41,427 bases of DNA from Pseudomonadales bacterium (GCA_022968985.1 JALJPK010000005.1:144226-185652), one strand, 5' to 3'; counted from the stretch's first letter, positions 17,082-25,152 are shown. Notes: generated by a model not told the origin, from the sequence alone. A program made the numbers and translations.

Positions 17082-17747
17082 CTAGCGTTCATCAGCGTCA
17101 ATCACTTCAACTTCTTTAAGTGCGGATTCTTTCCATTGCAAAAATGCGGGTAAATTTAGCATTTGATTCATGTATTGATTAATGACTGTTTTTTGAGATG
17201 CTGTCACCGTAATAGCGTAAGTTTGAAAACGCGAGACAACAGGAAAAAACATCGCATCGGCAATACTAAACTCACTAAACAAAAAACCATTTTTATTGTG
17301 GTTATGAGTTAAACATTCAAACCAAATATCACAGATACGCTTAATATCGTTTAATGCTTGTTCAGATAATTGCTCATTTTTAACTATGGTTACAGGACAC
17401 CTTAAATTCATAGGTAATTCATTTCGAATACCAAAAAAACCAGAATGCATTTCACACACAACTGAGCGCGCTTTTGTTTTTTGTTTTATATCTGACGGCC
17501 AACCTTTTCCATCAATGTAGTTTTCATTGATGTATTCACAAATTGCCAAGCTGTCCCATACATGAATGTCGCCATCAATTAAAGCAGGCACTTTATTTGC
17601 AGGACAATCGCCATGCATTTCAGTTAACATTTCAGGAGTAAATAATTTAATAATTTTTTCATCAAATTTTATATCAAAATAAGTCATTAACAACCAAGGT
17701 CTAATTGACCATGACGAATAATTTTTATTGCCTAGTATTAATTTCAT
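17082..17747 (-). CDS. Glutathione S-transferase family protein
   Basis: A 221-residue two-domain GST. The thioredoxin-like N-terminal domain (1-80) starts 'MKLILGNKNYSSWSIRPWLLM', with Ser at 11-12 near the glutathione-activating position. It carries the cis-Pro 'NKVPALIDGD' (about 52-61) and the 'DSLAICEYINENY' (about 65-77) glutathione-binding loop. The helical C-terminal domain is about 90-215 with 'FSIADAMFFPVVSRFQTY'. 'NYSSWSIRPWL' is typical of bacterial GSTs related to the YfcF/maleylacetoacetate isomerase-like group. It is cytosolic with unknown electrophile substrate. It is flanked by inverted REP-like palindromes and is 47 bp downstream of the GrpB-like gene. Confidence 0.92.
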   Translation of the reverse strand: MKLILGNKNYSSWSIRPWLLMTYFDIKFDEKIIKLFTPEMLTEMHGDCPANKVPALIDGDIHVWDSLAICEYINENYIDGKGWPSDIKQKTKARSVVCEMHSGFFGIRNELPMNLRCPVTIVKNEQLSEQALNDIKRICDIWFECLTHNHNKNGFLFSEFSIADAMFFPVVSRFQTYAITVTASQKTVINQYMNQMLNLPAFLQWKESALKEVEVIDADER

Positions 17748-17770
17748 TATTTATTACCTTTTAATATATG

Positions 17771-17791
17771 TAGGTCGGACTTTAGTCCGTC
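17771..17791. repeat. REP-like palindrome between GrpB-like and GST genes
   Basis: CGGAC-TTTA-GTCCG inside TAGGTCGGACTTTAGTCCGTC. This is the common marine-gammaproteobacterial REP-like sequence. It pairs in opposite orientation with the palindrome at 17066-17079, so the GST gene is bracketed. Confidence 0.7.
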
Positions 17792-17794
17792 ATT

Positions 17795-18364
17795 TCATTC
17801 ATTAAATCCACATTTCCAAATCTTAGCCGCTGCATAAATCCCATCCATCACTGGATCTTTAATAGCATAATACGATTTCGAGTCAAATTCAAAGTGTGTG
17901 GCTAGTTCAATTTTAATGTTTTGATAAGACAAACAAGCGGTTTTGTTTGATCTTAAATAATCTCTAAACAATATCGGATACTGCTGGTTTAATCGACCCT
18001 TTTCTCGAATATGAATATGCGCTGTTTTATCGCTACTGTATCGATATCGAAAGAATAATTTCTTTAATTCTGGTGAGTGATCATCCACTCCTACTAAGTT
18101 ATCTTGATTTGCTTGTTTATTATATTCAAAACCAGCAGTCACTAATTTTTCTGTTAACTCTGGAGTGTTCAAGTTTTTAACTGTCACTTGAATATCGATA
18201 ATATCTTTAGCGGATAATCCCTCAACAGAAGTTGAACCAATATGATCAATTTGTATTATTAAATCAGACAGCATTGTTTTTAGTACTGTTTTTAGTTTTT
18301 GTTCTAACTTTAAATAATCAGTTGGCCAATTATTATCGTAAGGCACAATCTTAATATGAGACAT
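17795..18364 (-). CDS. GrpB family protein (UPF0157, nucleotidyltransferase-like)
   Basis: A 189-residue protein of the GrpB/UPF0157 family, which has a nucleotidyltransferase-like fold and no firmly assigned substrate. Diagnostic features are the N-terminal 'IKIVPYDNNWPTDYLKL', the catalytic-like 'IDHIGSTSVEGLSAKDIIDIQV' (about 39-60, the G-S-T-S plus D-x-D pattern), 'HIHIREKGRLNQ' (about 116-127) and 'LFRDYLRSN'. The length is usual for stand-alone members. It is the third gene in the - strand run 19384 to 16413. The Shine-Dalgarno before ATG (ACAGGGAAAAAC) is good. Confidence 0.93.
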   Translation of the reverse strand: MSHIKIVPYDNNWPTDYLKLEQKLKTVLKTMLSDLIIQIDHIGSTSVEGLSAKDIIDIQVTVKNLNTPELTEKLVTAGFEYNKQANQDNLVGVDDHSPELKKLFFRYRYSSDKTAHIHIREKGRLNQQYPILFRDYLRSNKTACLSYQNIKIELATHFEFDSKSYYAIKDPVMDGIYAAAKIWKCGFNE

Positions 18365-18468
18365 GTTTTTCCCTGTGCATTAATTTATGGCCAACCCCGA
18401 CTGTTAAAAATTTTTTCTTTATTGGTAAAGTATTGGCTAAAGTTATTTAAATAATAAATATTTTTATT

Positions 18469-18879
18469 TTAGTTAATCGATTTGTTATATGTTTTATGCA
18501 TGTTGTGCACTAAAATAACATCTATAACTGCAGCAATTAAAATCCCCACAACATAACAAATTAAATCACTAAATTTAAAACCGAATCCCAATACCAGAGC
18601 ACCTACCCTAGTATGACGAATAACATCAATCCAATTTGCGTGATACAGCTGAGAGAACTCTATACAAAATGCAAAGGTCATCGTCAATAACGCGACTGTT
18701 AAAGTGCTTGCCTTGGGTCGTAAACAACAAAAAATCCAAAATAACATCATCGCCCAAAGTGTATCACCTGCATATGTTGAAATTAACTGCGGCATTGGAA
18801 TTAAAGAAGATCTTGAAAGTAATCCACATATAATAGTGATAACAAGCAAAACACTATACAAACTTAATTTACGCTTCAT
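18469..18879 (-). CDS. DUF2809 family membrane protein
   Basis: A 136-residue integral membrane protein with four predicted helices (about 5-25, 40-55, 60-78 and 103-125). 'DTLWAMMLFW' and 'CIEFSQLYHANWID' with 'RHTRVGALVLGFGF' are the DUF2809 hallmarks. The role of the family is unknown; some relatives resemble VanZ-like membrane domains. It starts 28 bp after the GNAT stop codon, so the two are probably co-transcribed. Confidence 0.9.
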   Translation of the reverse strand: MKRKLSLYSVLLVITIICGLLSRSSLIPMPQLISTYAGDTLWAMMLFWIFCCLRPKASTLTVALLTMTFAFCIEFSQLYHANWIDVIRHTRVGALVLGFGFKFSDLICYVVGILIAAVIDVILVHNMHKTYNKSIN

Positions 18880-18907
18880 GTTTATCCTAAAATTGAATGT
18901 CTATTTA

Positions 18908-19384
18908 TTAAGTGACAACTTCATCTATTAAACTTAAAGACATAAATTTACTATTTGAATCTTGTTTGTAATCCGAAAAGGGAGCACAAAAAGAAAACCC
19001 ATGTTTTTGATATAATCGATGTGCGGGTACAAAATAATCCATCGCCCCAGTCTCTAAGCTTAACGTTTTATACCCACTTAGTTTGGCTTGCTCTACGATA
19101 AACATCAATAATTGAGAAGCTACACCTTTGTTTTTATAATTACTTGTCGTGCGCATTGATTTAATTTCAGCATGGTCTGTATCAAGTTGCTTAAATGCGC
19201 CACAACCCGCTAACTTTGAGTCATCCCATATCGTCCAAAACTTAACTGATGAATCTTTAAGTCCGCTTAAATCCAGAGCATGTTTACTTTCTGGAGGCGA
19301 GGTTTTTTTCATATCTTCAAGATGCTCTTGAAGTAAACCCAGTATTTCTGTACCTGTCAGATTATCAAGTTTAATTTTATACAT
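18908..19384 (-). CDS. GNAT family N-acetyltransferase
   Basis: A 158-residue GNAT enzyme. The acetyl-CoA site is in 'EIKSMRTTSNYKNKGVASQLL' (N-K-G-V-A, about residues 85-89), followed by 'LSLETGAMDYFVPAHRLYQKHGF' (about 108-130). This pattern, with 'TWDDSKLAGCGAFKQLD' type strand 2/3, resembles YafP/ElaA-side GNATs of the PhnO-like group, but no substrate can be named. It is the first gene of the - strand run, with AAGGAAATATT before the ATG as Shine-Dalgarno. Confidence 0.88.
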   Translation of the reverse strand: MYKIKLDNLTGTEILGLLQEHLEDMKKTSPPESKHALDLSGLKDSSVKFWTIWDDSKLAGCGAFKQLDTDHAEIKSMRTTSNYKNKGVASQLLMFIVEQAKLSGYKTLSLETGAMDYFVPAHRLYQKHGFSFCAPFSDYKQDSNSKFMSLSLIDEVVT

Positions 19385-19632
19385 AATATTTCCTTTTAGG
19401 TTAACGAAGTTTTATAGAATTTGTTTCATTTAGCTAAGTTAGATTTTTTTTATTGATAAGTTTAAATTAAACAAGTTATAAATATCAAAATAAACCTAGT
19501 CCAATATCACATTAATACTTTAAAAACCAAAATCACAGCATTTACAACAGTATTCACAACAATAAATCCAACAATTGCCATCTATAAAACCAAGAGTATA
19601 CTGGCGCACTTTATAGTTAAGTATTTAGTCTA

Positions 19633-20439
19633 ATGATCGCATTAATTGATAACATCAAAACATTATTAAATAAAGGAGATACACTACCATTTTCTATTTA
19701 CAGTTCGATTCATGAACAAAAAATACTCAATGTGCCTATTGCAAAACCCTTATTAATTTTTGTATTAAGTGGTGTAAAAAAATTAGGCCCTAATGATGAC
19801 ATTATTTGCCAAACGAATGACTTTATCTTTTTATCGGATAGTTCATCTATTAATATGCGTAACATTCCAAATGATGATGAATATTTTGCGTTATTAATTG
19901 AATTTGATTATAACGATTTTAAAGATATTCCATTATCAAATTCAAATAAAAAAGATTATTTTATCGGGCAAAATACAGATCCACTTAATCAATGTTTACA
20001 ACAATTTATTGAATGTTATAAATGGGCTACGCCTTCTATATTAACCTCTCGTAAAAAAGAAATTCTAACATTACTGTATGCGCTGGGTTATACCGACATC
20101 ACCTCGATGATGGACAACAACAAAATCAGCCATAAAGTACATGACATTATTCATAGTAAAAATTTCATTGATATTAATACACAAACTATCTGCAAACAAT
20201 TGTTAATGAGTGAATCAACATTACGTAGAAAGTTAAAATCAGAAGGCACTAATGTTCAAAAAATTAAAGACAGTGCGAAATTAGGCTTAGGATTACACCT
20301 TTTACAAACTACCGTTATCCCAATCGGTTTAATTGCAGATCAATGTGGTTATCAGTCTCAATCACGTTTTACGGATCGATTTAAACAACTTTTTGGATTA
20401 ACCCCTTCTGAATTAAGAAAAACAAAGATGACGCTATAA
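19633..20439 (+). CDS. AraC family transcriptional regulator
   Basis: A 268-residue regulator. The N-terminal half (about 1-150) is a cupin-like sensor ('CQTNDFIFLSDSSSINMRNI'). The C-terminal half (about 165-265) has two helix-turn-helix motifs: 'TQTICKQLLMSESTLRRKLK' and 'IGLIADQCGYQSQSRFTDRFKQLFGLTPSEL', the latter matching the AraC signature. It lies 90 bp upstream of the YbhB-type gene on the same strand, making that gene a candidate target. Effector unknown. Confidence 0.93.
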   Translation: MIALIDNIKTLLNKGDTLPFSIYSSIHEQKILNVPIAKPLLIFVLSGVKKLGPNDDIICQTNDFIFLSDSSSINMRNIPNDDEYFALLIEFDYNDFKDIPLSNSNKKDYFIGQNTDPLNQCLQQFIECYKWATPSILTSRKKEILTLLYALGYTDITSMMDNNKISHKVHDIIHSKNFIDINTQTICKQLLMSESTLRRKLKSEGTNVQKIKDSAKLGLGLHLLQTTVIPIGLIADQCGYQSQSRFTDRFKQLFGLTPSELRKTKMTL

Positions 20440-20529
20440 AGCGAATACTTGCAAGTTTTTGCTCTAATTAAAATCCAAATAACTACTTAATATAACCTCT
20501 CTATTCAAATGAAACAAAAGAGGCTCTAT

Positions 20530-21090
20530 ATGCAATCTACACTTAAAAAAACAAGCTCATTACTTTTATCGATATTAATTATTTCATCAATGTCTTTATC
20601 TGCCATGGCGCAGTCATTTAACTTAAGTAGTAATGACATCACTCACGGTGAATTTATGGACAGTCAACAAGCATTTAATGGCTTTGGTTGCACAGGATCG
20701 GATCAATCTCCCCACTTAAAATGGTCAAACCCTCCAAAAGGTACCAAAAGTTTTGCGATTACAGCTTATGACCCAGATGCACCAACAGGCAGTGGTTGGT
20801 GGCATTGGCAGGTGATTAATATTCCACTGACAGTTTTAGAGTTAAATAATAACGCGGGTGACAAAAACAATAAAAAATTAAAACAAATCGAAAATGATTA
20901 TGGTGTAAAAGGTTTTGGTGGTGCATGTCCACCTGCCGGACATGGTGCTCACCGTTATCAATTTACTGTACATGCATTATCGTTAAGTGTTCTAGAGGTC
21001 CCCGATGACGCATCAGGTGCCTTAACGGGTTATATGATTAATGCTAATACAATAGAATCTAAAACAATTGAAGCGTTGTATAAAAGATAG
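20530..21090 (+). CDS. YbhB/YbcL family PEBP-like protein, exported
   Basis: A 186-residue periplasmic member of the Raf-kinase-inhibitor/PEBP family. A signal peptide (about 1-28, 'SMSLSAMA-QS') precedes the fold. Ligand-site motifs are 'AYDPDAPTGSGWWHWQVINI' and 'GGACPPAGHGAHRYQFTVHAL', standard for YbhB. The ATG at 20530 was chosen because AAGAGG lies 6 nt upstream; an upstream in-frame ATG at 20509 has no such site. The ligand is unknown. The last 77 bp are repeated twice downstream. Confidence 0.92.
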   Translation: MQSTLKKTSSLLLSILIISSMSLSAMAQSFNLSSNDITHGEFMDSQQAFNGFGCTGSDQSPHLKWSNPPKGTKSFAITAYDPDAPTGSGWWHWQVINIPLTVLELNNNAGDKNNKKLKQIENDYGVKGFGGACPPAGHGAHRYQFTVHALSLSVLEVPDDASGALTGYMINANTIESKTIEALYKR

Positions 21091-21259
21091 ATTAAAATTA
21101 AACGGGTTATATGATTAATGTCAATCTATAGACAATAGAATCTAAAACAATTGAAGCGTTGTATAAAAGATAGAATAAAATTAAACGAGTTATATGATTA
21201 ATGTCAAACTATAGAATCTAATACAATTGAAGTGCTGTATAAAAGATAGATTGAGATTA
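21025..21259 (+). repeat. Three tandem copies of the PEBP gene 3' end
   Basis: Copy 1 (21025-21101) is the true gene end. Copy 2 (21102-21184) and copy 3 (21185 to about 21259) repeat ACGGGTTATATGATTAATG and ATTGAAGCGTTGTATAAAAG with substitutions and small indels. Copies 2 and 3 lie after the TAG stop and each has an early in-frame stop, so they are non-coding vestiges. Confidence 0.9.
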
Positions 21260-21283
21260 CACAGCTAAATTTATACTCAAAAC

Positions 21284-21310
21284 AAAGGCTAGATCAGTCA
21301 CTAGCCTTTT
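21284..21310 (+). terminator. Rho-independent terminator after PEBP gene
   Basis: AAAGGCTAG-ATCAGTCA-CTAGCCTTTT, downstream of the third vestigial copy. Apparently this is the original terminator, pushed away from the stop codon by the duplications. Confidence 0.88.
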
Positions 21311-21384
21311 ACATTTTAATGGATAATGTAACAATTTAAATGTTCGACAATCTAAATACTACTCATATTAAAAATTAAATAATT

Positions 21385-21876
21385 ATGTTCCAATATCTAA
21401 AATTGTTACAACAATCAAAGCTGTACAAGTTCTGGCAGCTATTCTTATTTATTGTTTTTTTGTTATTAAACCTAATTATATTACCTGCCCACAGTTTAGG
21501 CACAGACATTGGATTAAAATCCTTTGAGCATTTAGATGTTAACGTTATCTTCTTTTCTTTAATGTTTGCTACTACAGAAAGCATGCTGGTTGTTTTGTGG
21601 ATAATGTTAATACAATCAAAAAAAAGCTGCCATACCAAATCAGCCGGCTCGGGTATGGTGATTGGTTTTATCAGTCCGTTATTATGCTGCACACCCGTAT
21701 TACCCACATTATTGAGTTTAATCGCTGTTATTATCCCAAATTTTGATTCTAAGTTTGGTGTAAATATTCAATATTTTACCAATGTGTATCAAATTCCTAT
21801 TTTAATCACGGCATTGTTGTTATTAAGTTTTTCGGTTTATCAGAATATGGTTTACCTCAATCGACGTGGATTCTAA
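21385..21876 (+). CDS. Small four-helix membrane protein with Cys-Cys motif
   Basis: A 163-residue inner-membrane protein of no family I recognise. Helices are at about residues 15-35, 52-76, 90-118 and 133-152. The third carries 'ISPLLCCTPVLPTLLSLI', an intramembrane Cys-Cys-x-Pro that recalls metal- or thiol-active transporters such as MerT-type proteins; this is only an analogy. No clear Shine-Dalgarno is seen, so the start is uncertain. The last two residues (GF) come from a 124-bp tandem duplication that cut off the likely original end ...LNRRV. Confidence 0.65.
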   Translation: MFQYLKLLQQSKLYKFWQLFLFIVFLLLNLIILPAHSLGTDIGLKSFEHLDVNVIFFSLMFATTESMLVVLWIMLIQSKKSCHTKSAGSGMVIGFISPLLCCTPVLPTLLSLIAVIIPNFDSKFGVNIQYFTNVYQIPILITALLLLSFSVYQNMVYLNRRGF

Positions 21877-21992
21877 GTTTGGTGTAAATATTCAATATTT
21901 CACCAATGTGTATCAAACTCCTATTTTAATCACTGCATTGTTGTTATTAAGTTTTTCGGTTTACCAGAATATGGTTTACCTCAATCGACGTG
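21745..21992 (+). repeat. 124-bp tandem duplication of a gene 3' end
   Basis: Copy 1 is 21745-21868 and copy 2 is 21869-21992. Both run from GATTCTAAGTTTGG to CTCAATCGACGTG and differ at four positions that I can see, three of them synonymous. The period (124 bp) is not a multiple of three, so the live frame now stops two codons into copy 2 (GGA TTC TAA). Copy 2 retains the presumed ancestral end GTT TAG. Confidence 0.93.
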
Positions 21993-22013
21993 TTTAGTTT
22001 TAATAAAAACATA

Positions 22014-22178
22014 GGCTATGTTTTAAAATTGTGTTGCTGCACGTATCACTACTTAAATTCAAAGGTTTAAGGATTCACTAATATGTCACAAACACTCGTT
22101 TAAACGACTACTCCAGACATTTCTAATCCACTGAATAATTTAGTCAGGTTAACTGCAACAACAATTTAAAACATAGCC
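22014..22178. mobile_element. MITE-like element, copy 1
   Basis: A 165-bp segment bounded by terminal inverted repeats: left GGCTATGTTTTAAAATTGTG, right ending CAACAATTTAAAACATAGCC. It has no coding capacity and no obvious target-site duplication. It shares termini and short internal stretches (AAATTCAAA, AGGTTAA) with copy 2. Confidence 0.75.
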
Positions 22179-22402
22179 AAAAATTCACCCTGATATTTAA
22201 CAGAATTTTGTTATCGCTTGAATCGACGTGTTGATCTAAGCCTCATGATAACTAAGTTTGTATATATGACACTAGACATAACAGCGAAATCCAATCTATA
22301 ACCGAACTCGGCTGAGCTTTATGGGTATTTGGATTACTAACTAAAAAATAAAGGATTACTGAGGTGAATTTTATTCGTTTTGGTGAGAGGGGGGGTTATA
22401 TT

Positions 22403-22572
22403 GGCTATGTTTTAAATTTGTGTTGCAGTAGTTGTAACCAATTGAATTCAAACAACATTCGGTATTAATCATGATATTGCTCTTAAACCAACACATAGGT
22501 TGTAATAACAACCCATAAAGCAAAACATACTTAGGTTAATTTTTAGCTGCAACAACAATTTAAAACATAGCC
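22403..22572. mobile_element. MITE-like element, copy 2
   Basis: A 170-bp segment with the same terminal inverted repeats (left GGCTATGTTTTAAATTTGTG, right CAACAATTTAAAACATAGCC). TTATATT flanks it on both sides (22396-22402 and 22574-22580, the right one separated by a single C), consistent with a 7-bp target duplication. Non-coding. The transposase family is not identifiable from this window. Confidence 0.78.
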
Positions 22573-22600
22573 CTTATATTAAACTGATTACTTTTTATCC

Positions 22601-22632
22601 AAAAAAAAGCGCTAAGTTTTCACTTAACGCTT
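22601..22632 (-). terminator. Rho-independent terminator downstream of the phosphate transporter
   Basis: On the - strand the hairpin AAGCG-x-TAAGT / ACTTA-x-CGCTT with a 4-nt loop is followed by eight T. It lies about 245 bp after the transporter stop codon, so the repeat array between them would be transcribed as a long 3' untranslated region. Confidence 0.82.
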
Positions 22633-22635
22633 TAG

Positions 22636-22875
22636 TGCAACGTTTAATTCCAAAAAAGGACCATTGAAACTAAACTTAAAGAGTGCGATTGAAACATCAA
22701 GGAAGGTTTCCTTCCGCCAGATATTTCAAAGAGCGTTTAATGTCAAAAGGGACGTTGGCATTAAACTTAAAGAGTAACTTAAAGTGCGATTGAAATATCA
22801 AGGAAGGTCCCCTTCCGCCAGATATTTCAAAGAGCGTTTAATTTTTTATCTCTTCGAAAAATTAAACTTAAAAAG
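22636..22875. repeat. Composite two-hairpin repeat array, locus B
   Basis: This is the same family as 12741-12990. G-rich hairpins lie at 22690-22728 (TGAAACATC / GATATTTCA outer stem) and 22791-22829 (TGAAATATC / GATATTTCA, perfect), both around GGAAGG...CCTTCC with the AA / GCCA internal loop. AT hairpins lie at 22736-22765 (TTTAATG / CATTAAA) and 22837-22866 (TTTAATTTTT / AAAAATTAAA). Linkers are AAACTTAAAGAGT and AGAGCG. The array ends AAACTTAAAAAG next to the transporter stop codon. Confidence 0.87.
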
Positions 22876-22878
22876 CCA

Positions 22879-24480
22879 CTACATTGAAATACCACGAAGT
22901 ATGAAATACACCATTGCTGCTAAAACACCAGATACCGGAACTGTAATAATCCAAGCCGCTATGATTTTATATAGATGCTGACGCTTAACCAATTCTTGTT
23001 TATAAGCTTTTTTCAGTTGTTTGCGTTCAGACTTAATGATCTTAGTAGTAAGCTGATTAACACTCTTTTTCTTAACCATTTCACGCATTTCTTCAATTGG
23101 CGCATTATGGAAATCGTTTAAGTAGTTTTGTAACTCTTCACGCTCTGCACCTTCACGAGTTTCTATTAACTCATGTAATTGGGTTGCGTATTCTGTTTTT
23201 AAGAATTCACGTAAGAAACCCACACCAAATATACCACCTAAAGCAATATGGGTTGAGCTTACTGGTAAACCTAGTTGTGATGCAATAATCACGGTTACAG
23301 CGGCTGCTAATACAATACAAAACGCACGAGATTTATCTAACTCTGTAATTTCGCTGCCAACTGTACGGATCAATTTAGGCCCAAACATCGCTAAACCTAC
23401 AGCTAAACCTAATGCACCAATTAACATTACCCATAACGGTATGCCTGCAGTTGAATTAATTTCAGCAGATTGATATGCATCTACAATAGCAGCTAATGGA
23501 CCTACTGCATTTGCTACATCGTTTGCGCCGTGAGCAAAACTTAATAAACCCGCTGCAAAGATTAATGGAATAGTAAACAAGTTATTAACACTTAAACGTG
23601 TATTTTCCATGGTTAATGACTGCTTTTTAATTGCAATTTTACAAATAACAAATACGATAATTGCAATCACTAAGCCCACTAAACCCGCTTCAATAATCGT
23701 TGCTCCTCGGCCTACTATTTCACCGTCTACTACTTTTGTTAATATTTCATATTCTTTTAATAATTTTTTAAAGCCCTTTAATACAATGTACATACCAAAA
23801 GCTAATGACATAACAGCCACTAAAATAGGCACATAAGTTGTGGCCGACTTTACTTTATCTTCGCGATACATAATAAAGTGTTTAATTAAAGCTAATGTTC
23901 CCGCGGCAAAGAAACCACCTAAAGCCGGAGAAATAACCCAACTTGCAACGATTTTACTCATCACAGCCCAATCAACAATCCCTAAGCCACCAGCTGCAAT
24001 ACCAGCACCTAATACACCACCTACAATCGAGTGAGTAGTAGAAACAGGTGCACCCATCCAAGTTGCAAAGTTAAGCCAAACAGCACCAGCAATTAAAGCG
24101 CCAGCCATTAACCAGATGTAATCACGTGTATCTGCAATACCACTTGGATCAATAATACCTTTTTTAATTGTTGAAACCACATCACCACCAGCTAATAATG
24201 CTCCAGCACCTTCACATACAGCGGCTAAACCAACGGCAGCTACTAATGAGATAGCACCCGAGCCTACAGCAGGGCCTACATTGTTGGCCACATCGTTAGC
24301 ACCGATGTTGATTGCCATATAACCACCAGCTAAGGCAGCAAAAATTAATAAGTAGTTACTTGCGCCAACAAAATACAGCACATATAAGAAGATCCCTAAA
24401 AGAAATGCTACGCAAATTCCGTAACGTAGGCTCCAATGAATATTTTCCAAACTACTTAGTTTGTTATCAGGGTTTGACAT
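22879..24480 (-). CDS. PiT-family inorganic phosphate transporter
   Basis: A 533-residue inner-membrane transporter of the PiT/Pho-4 family, importing phosphate (or metal-phosphate) with a proton or sodium ion. The two family signatures are 'GANDVANNVGPAVGSGAISL' (about residues 60-79) and 'AHGANDVANAVGPLAAIVDA' (about 316-335); 'GAPVSTTHSIVGGVLGAGIA' and 'LGLPVSSTHIALGGIFGVGF' are the matching second halves of the inverted repeat. About 11-12 membrane helices are present. A charged cytosolic loop of about 90 residues (about 420-505) precedes the last helix. It is monocistronic by spacing. Its predicted 3' untranslated region carries the hairpin array. No clear Pho box was found upstream. Confidence 0.95.
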   Translation of the reverse strand: MSNPDNKLSSLENIHWSLRYGICVAFLLGIFLYVLYFVGASNYLLIFAALAGGYMAINIGANDVANNVGPAVGSGAISLVAAVGLAAVCEGAGALLAGGDVVSTIKKGIIDPSGIADTRDYIWLMAGALIAGAVWLNFATWMGAPVSTTHSIVGGVLGAGIAAGGLGIVDWAVMSKIVASWVISPALGGFFAAGTLALIKHFIMYREDKVKSATTYVPILVAVMSLAFGMYIVLKGFKKLLKEYEILTKVVDGEIVGRGATIIEAGLVGLVIAIIVFVICKIAIKKQSLTMENTRLSVNNLFTIPLIFAAGLLSFAHGANDVANAVGPLAAIVDAYQSAEINSTAGIPLWVMLIGALGLAVGLAMFGPKLIRTVGSEITELDKSRAFCIVLAAAVTVIIASQLGLPVSSTHIALGGIFGVGFLREFLKTEYATQLHELIETREGAEREELQNYLNDFHNAPIEEMREMVKKKSVNQLTTKIIKSERKQLKKAYKQELVKRQHLYKIIAAWIITVPVSGVLAAMVYFILRGISM

Positions 24481-25152
24481 GTTTTGTCCTCACTAAAGGG
24501 CAGGTTATAGGCTAAATAAATTGGTTAAAATTTTCCTGAAAATTCAGGTGTAAAATAAATCGCGGGTATTGTCATAAAAAAGAAGTCATAAAGCCACAAA
24601 ACTTATCATTTTTTTGTAATTATTTTGATATTTATAAAAATTTGAAATCGACTTTATTATTTATAATGTCTCTTTATTTTGTGACATGCCTATAAACATT
24701 GGGCTGCAACTTAAATACAGCAATAATTAACTGCTCATTATTTAAAAATAATTACTTTCACAATAAAAAGTAATCAACAATTAATCACTGAAAAGCGTCA
24801 AGTTTTCAAAATAAAATAACTTTGGGGGTTAGAAGCTGCAGATTGGGTAAATTTAAAGCGCTGAATAACTAAGACTAAATATTCTAATTGAAAATGATTG
24901 CATTATTTATGCGTTTGTAGGGTCGATTTCCTGTATTAAGTATTGTTTATTAGATAAGTAGGTTGTTTGTATGTGATTTGTTGACCGTAGCCGTTTGTAA
25001 GCGGGTTATTCAACTTAGTGCGGTGCAACCACATAAGTTAAACACTATATTTAACAAGGGGTTTGTTATTGCTTTTTTTATTTTCATCCAGTTTTTTTAA
25101 ACCTCTTGGCTTTTTGAGCGGACATTTTTTACAAGTTAATAATACAATCTAT
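24481..25152. other. 672-bp intergenic region
   Basis: AT-rich, with no convincing gene. It must include the promoter of the phosphate transporter (-). I saw no tRNA-like or riboswitch-like structure. Confidence 0.45.

Larger units (their letters stand above)
21993..22600. other. Non-coding repeat-rich region
   Basis: No supported gene on either strand. It holds two MITE-like elements, annotated separately, and AT-rich spacer. A 12-bp match AATCGACGTGTT at 22221-22232 echoes the end of the upstream duplication (21981-21994) and may be a further small remnant. Confidence 0.6.

Noticed and set aside
22221-22232. AATCGACGTGTT as a third full copy of the membrane-protein 3' end
   Set aside because: Only 12 bp match, with no extended similarity on either side. 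Could be chance.
22636-22875. Possible integron attC sites
   Set aside because: No integrase gene, no GTTRRRY-type core sites and no cassette genes between the hairpins.
24573-24595. Pho-box-like TGTCATAAAAAAGAAGTCATAA upstream of the phosphate transporter
   Set aside because: The two half-sites are 14 bp apart instead of 11, and the second lacks the CTGT part. Too weak to call.
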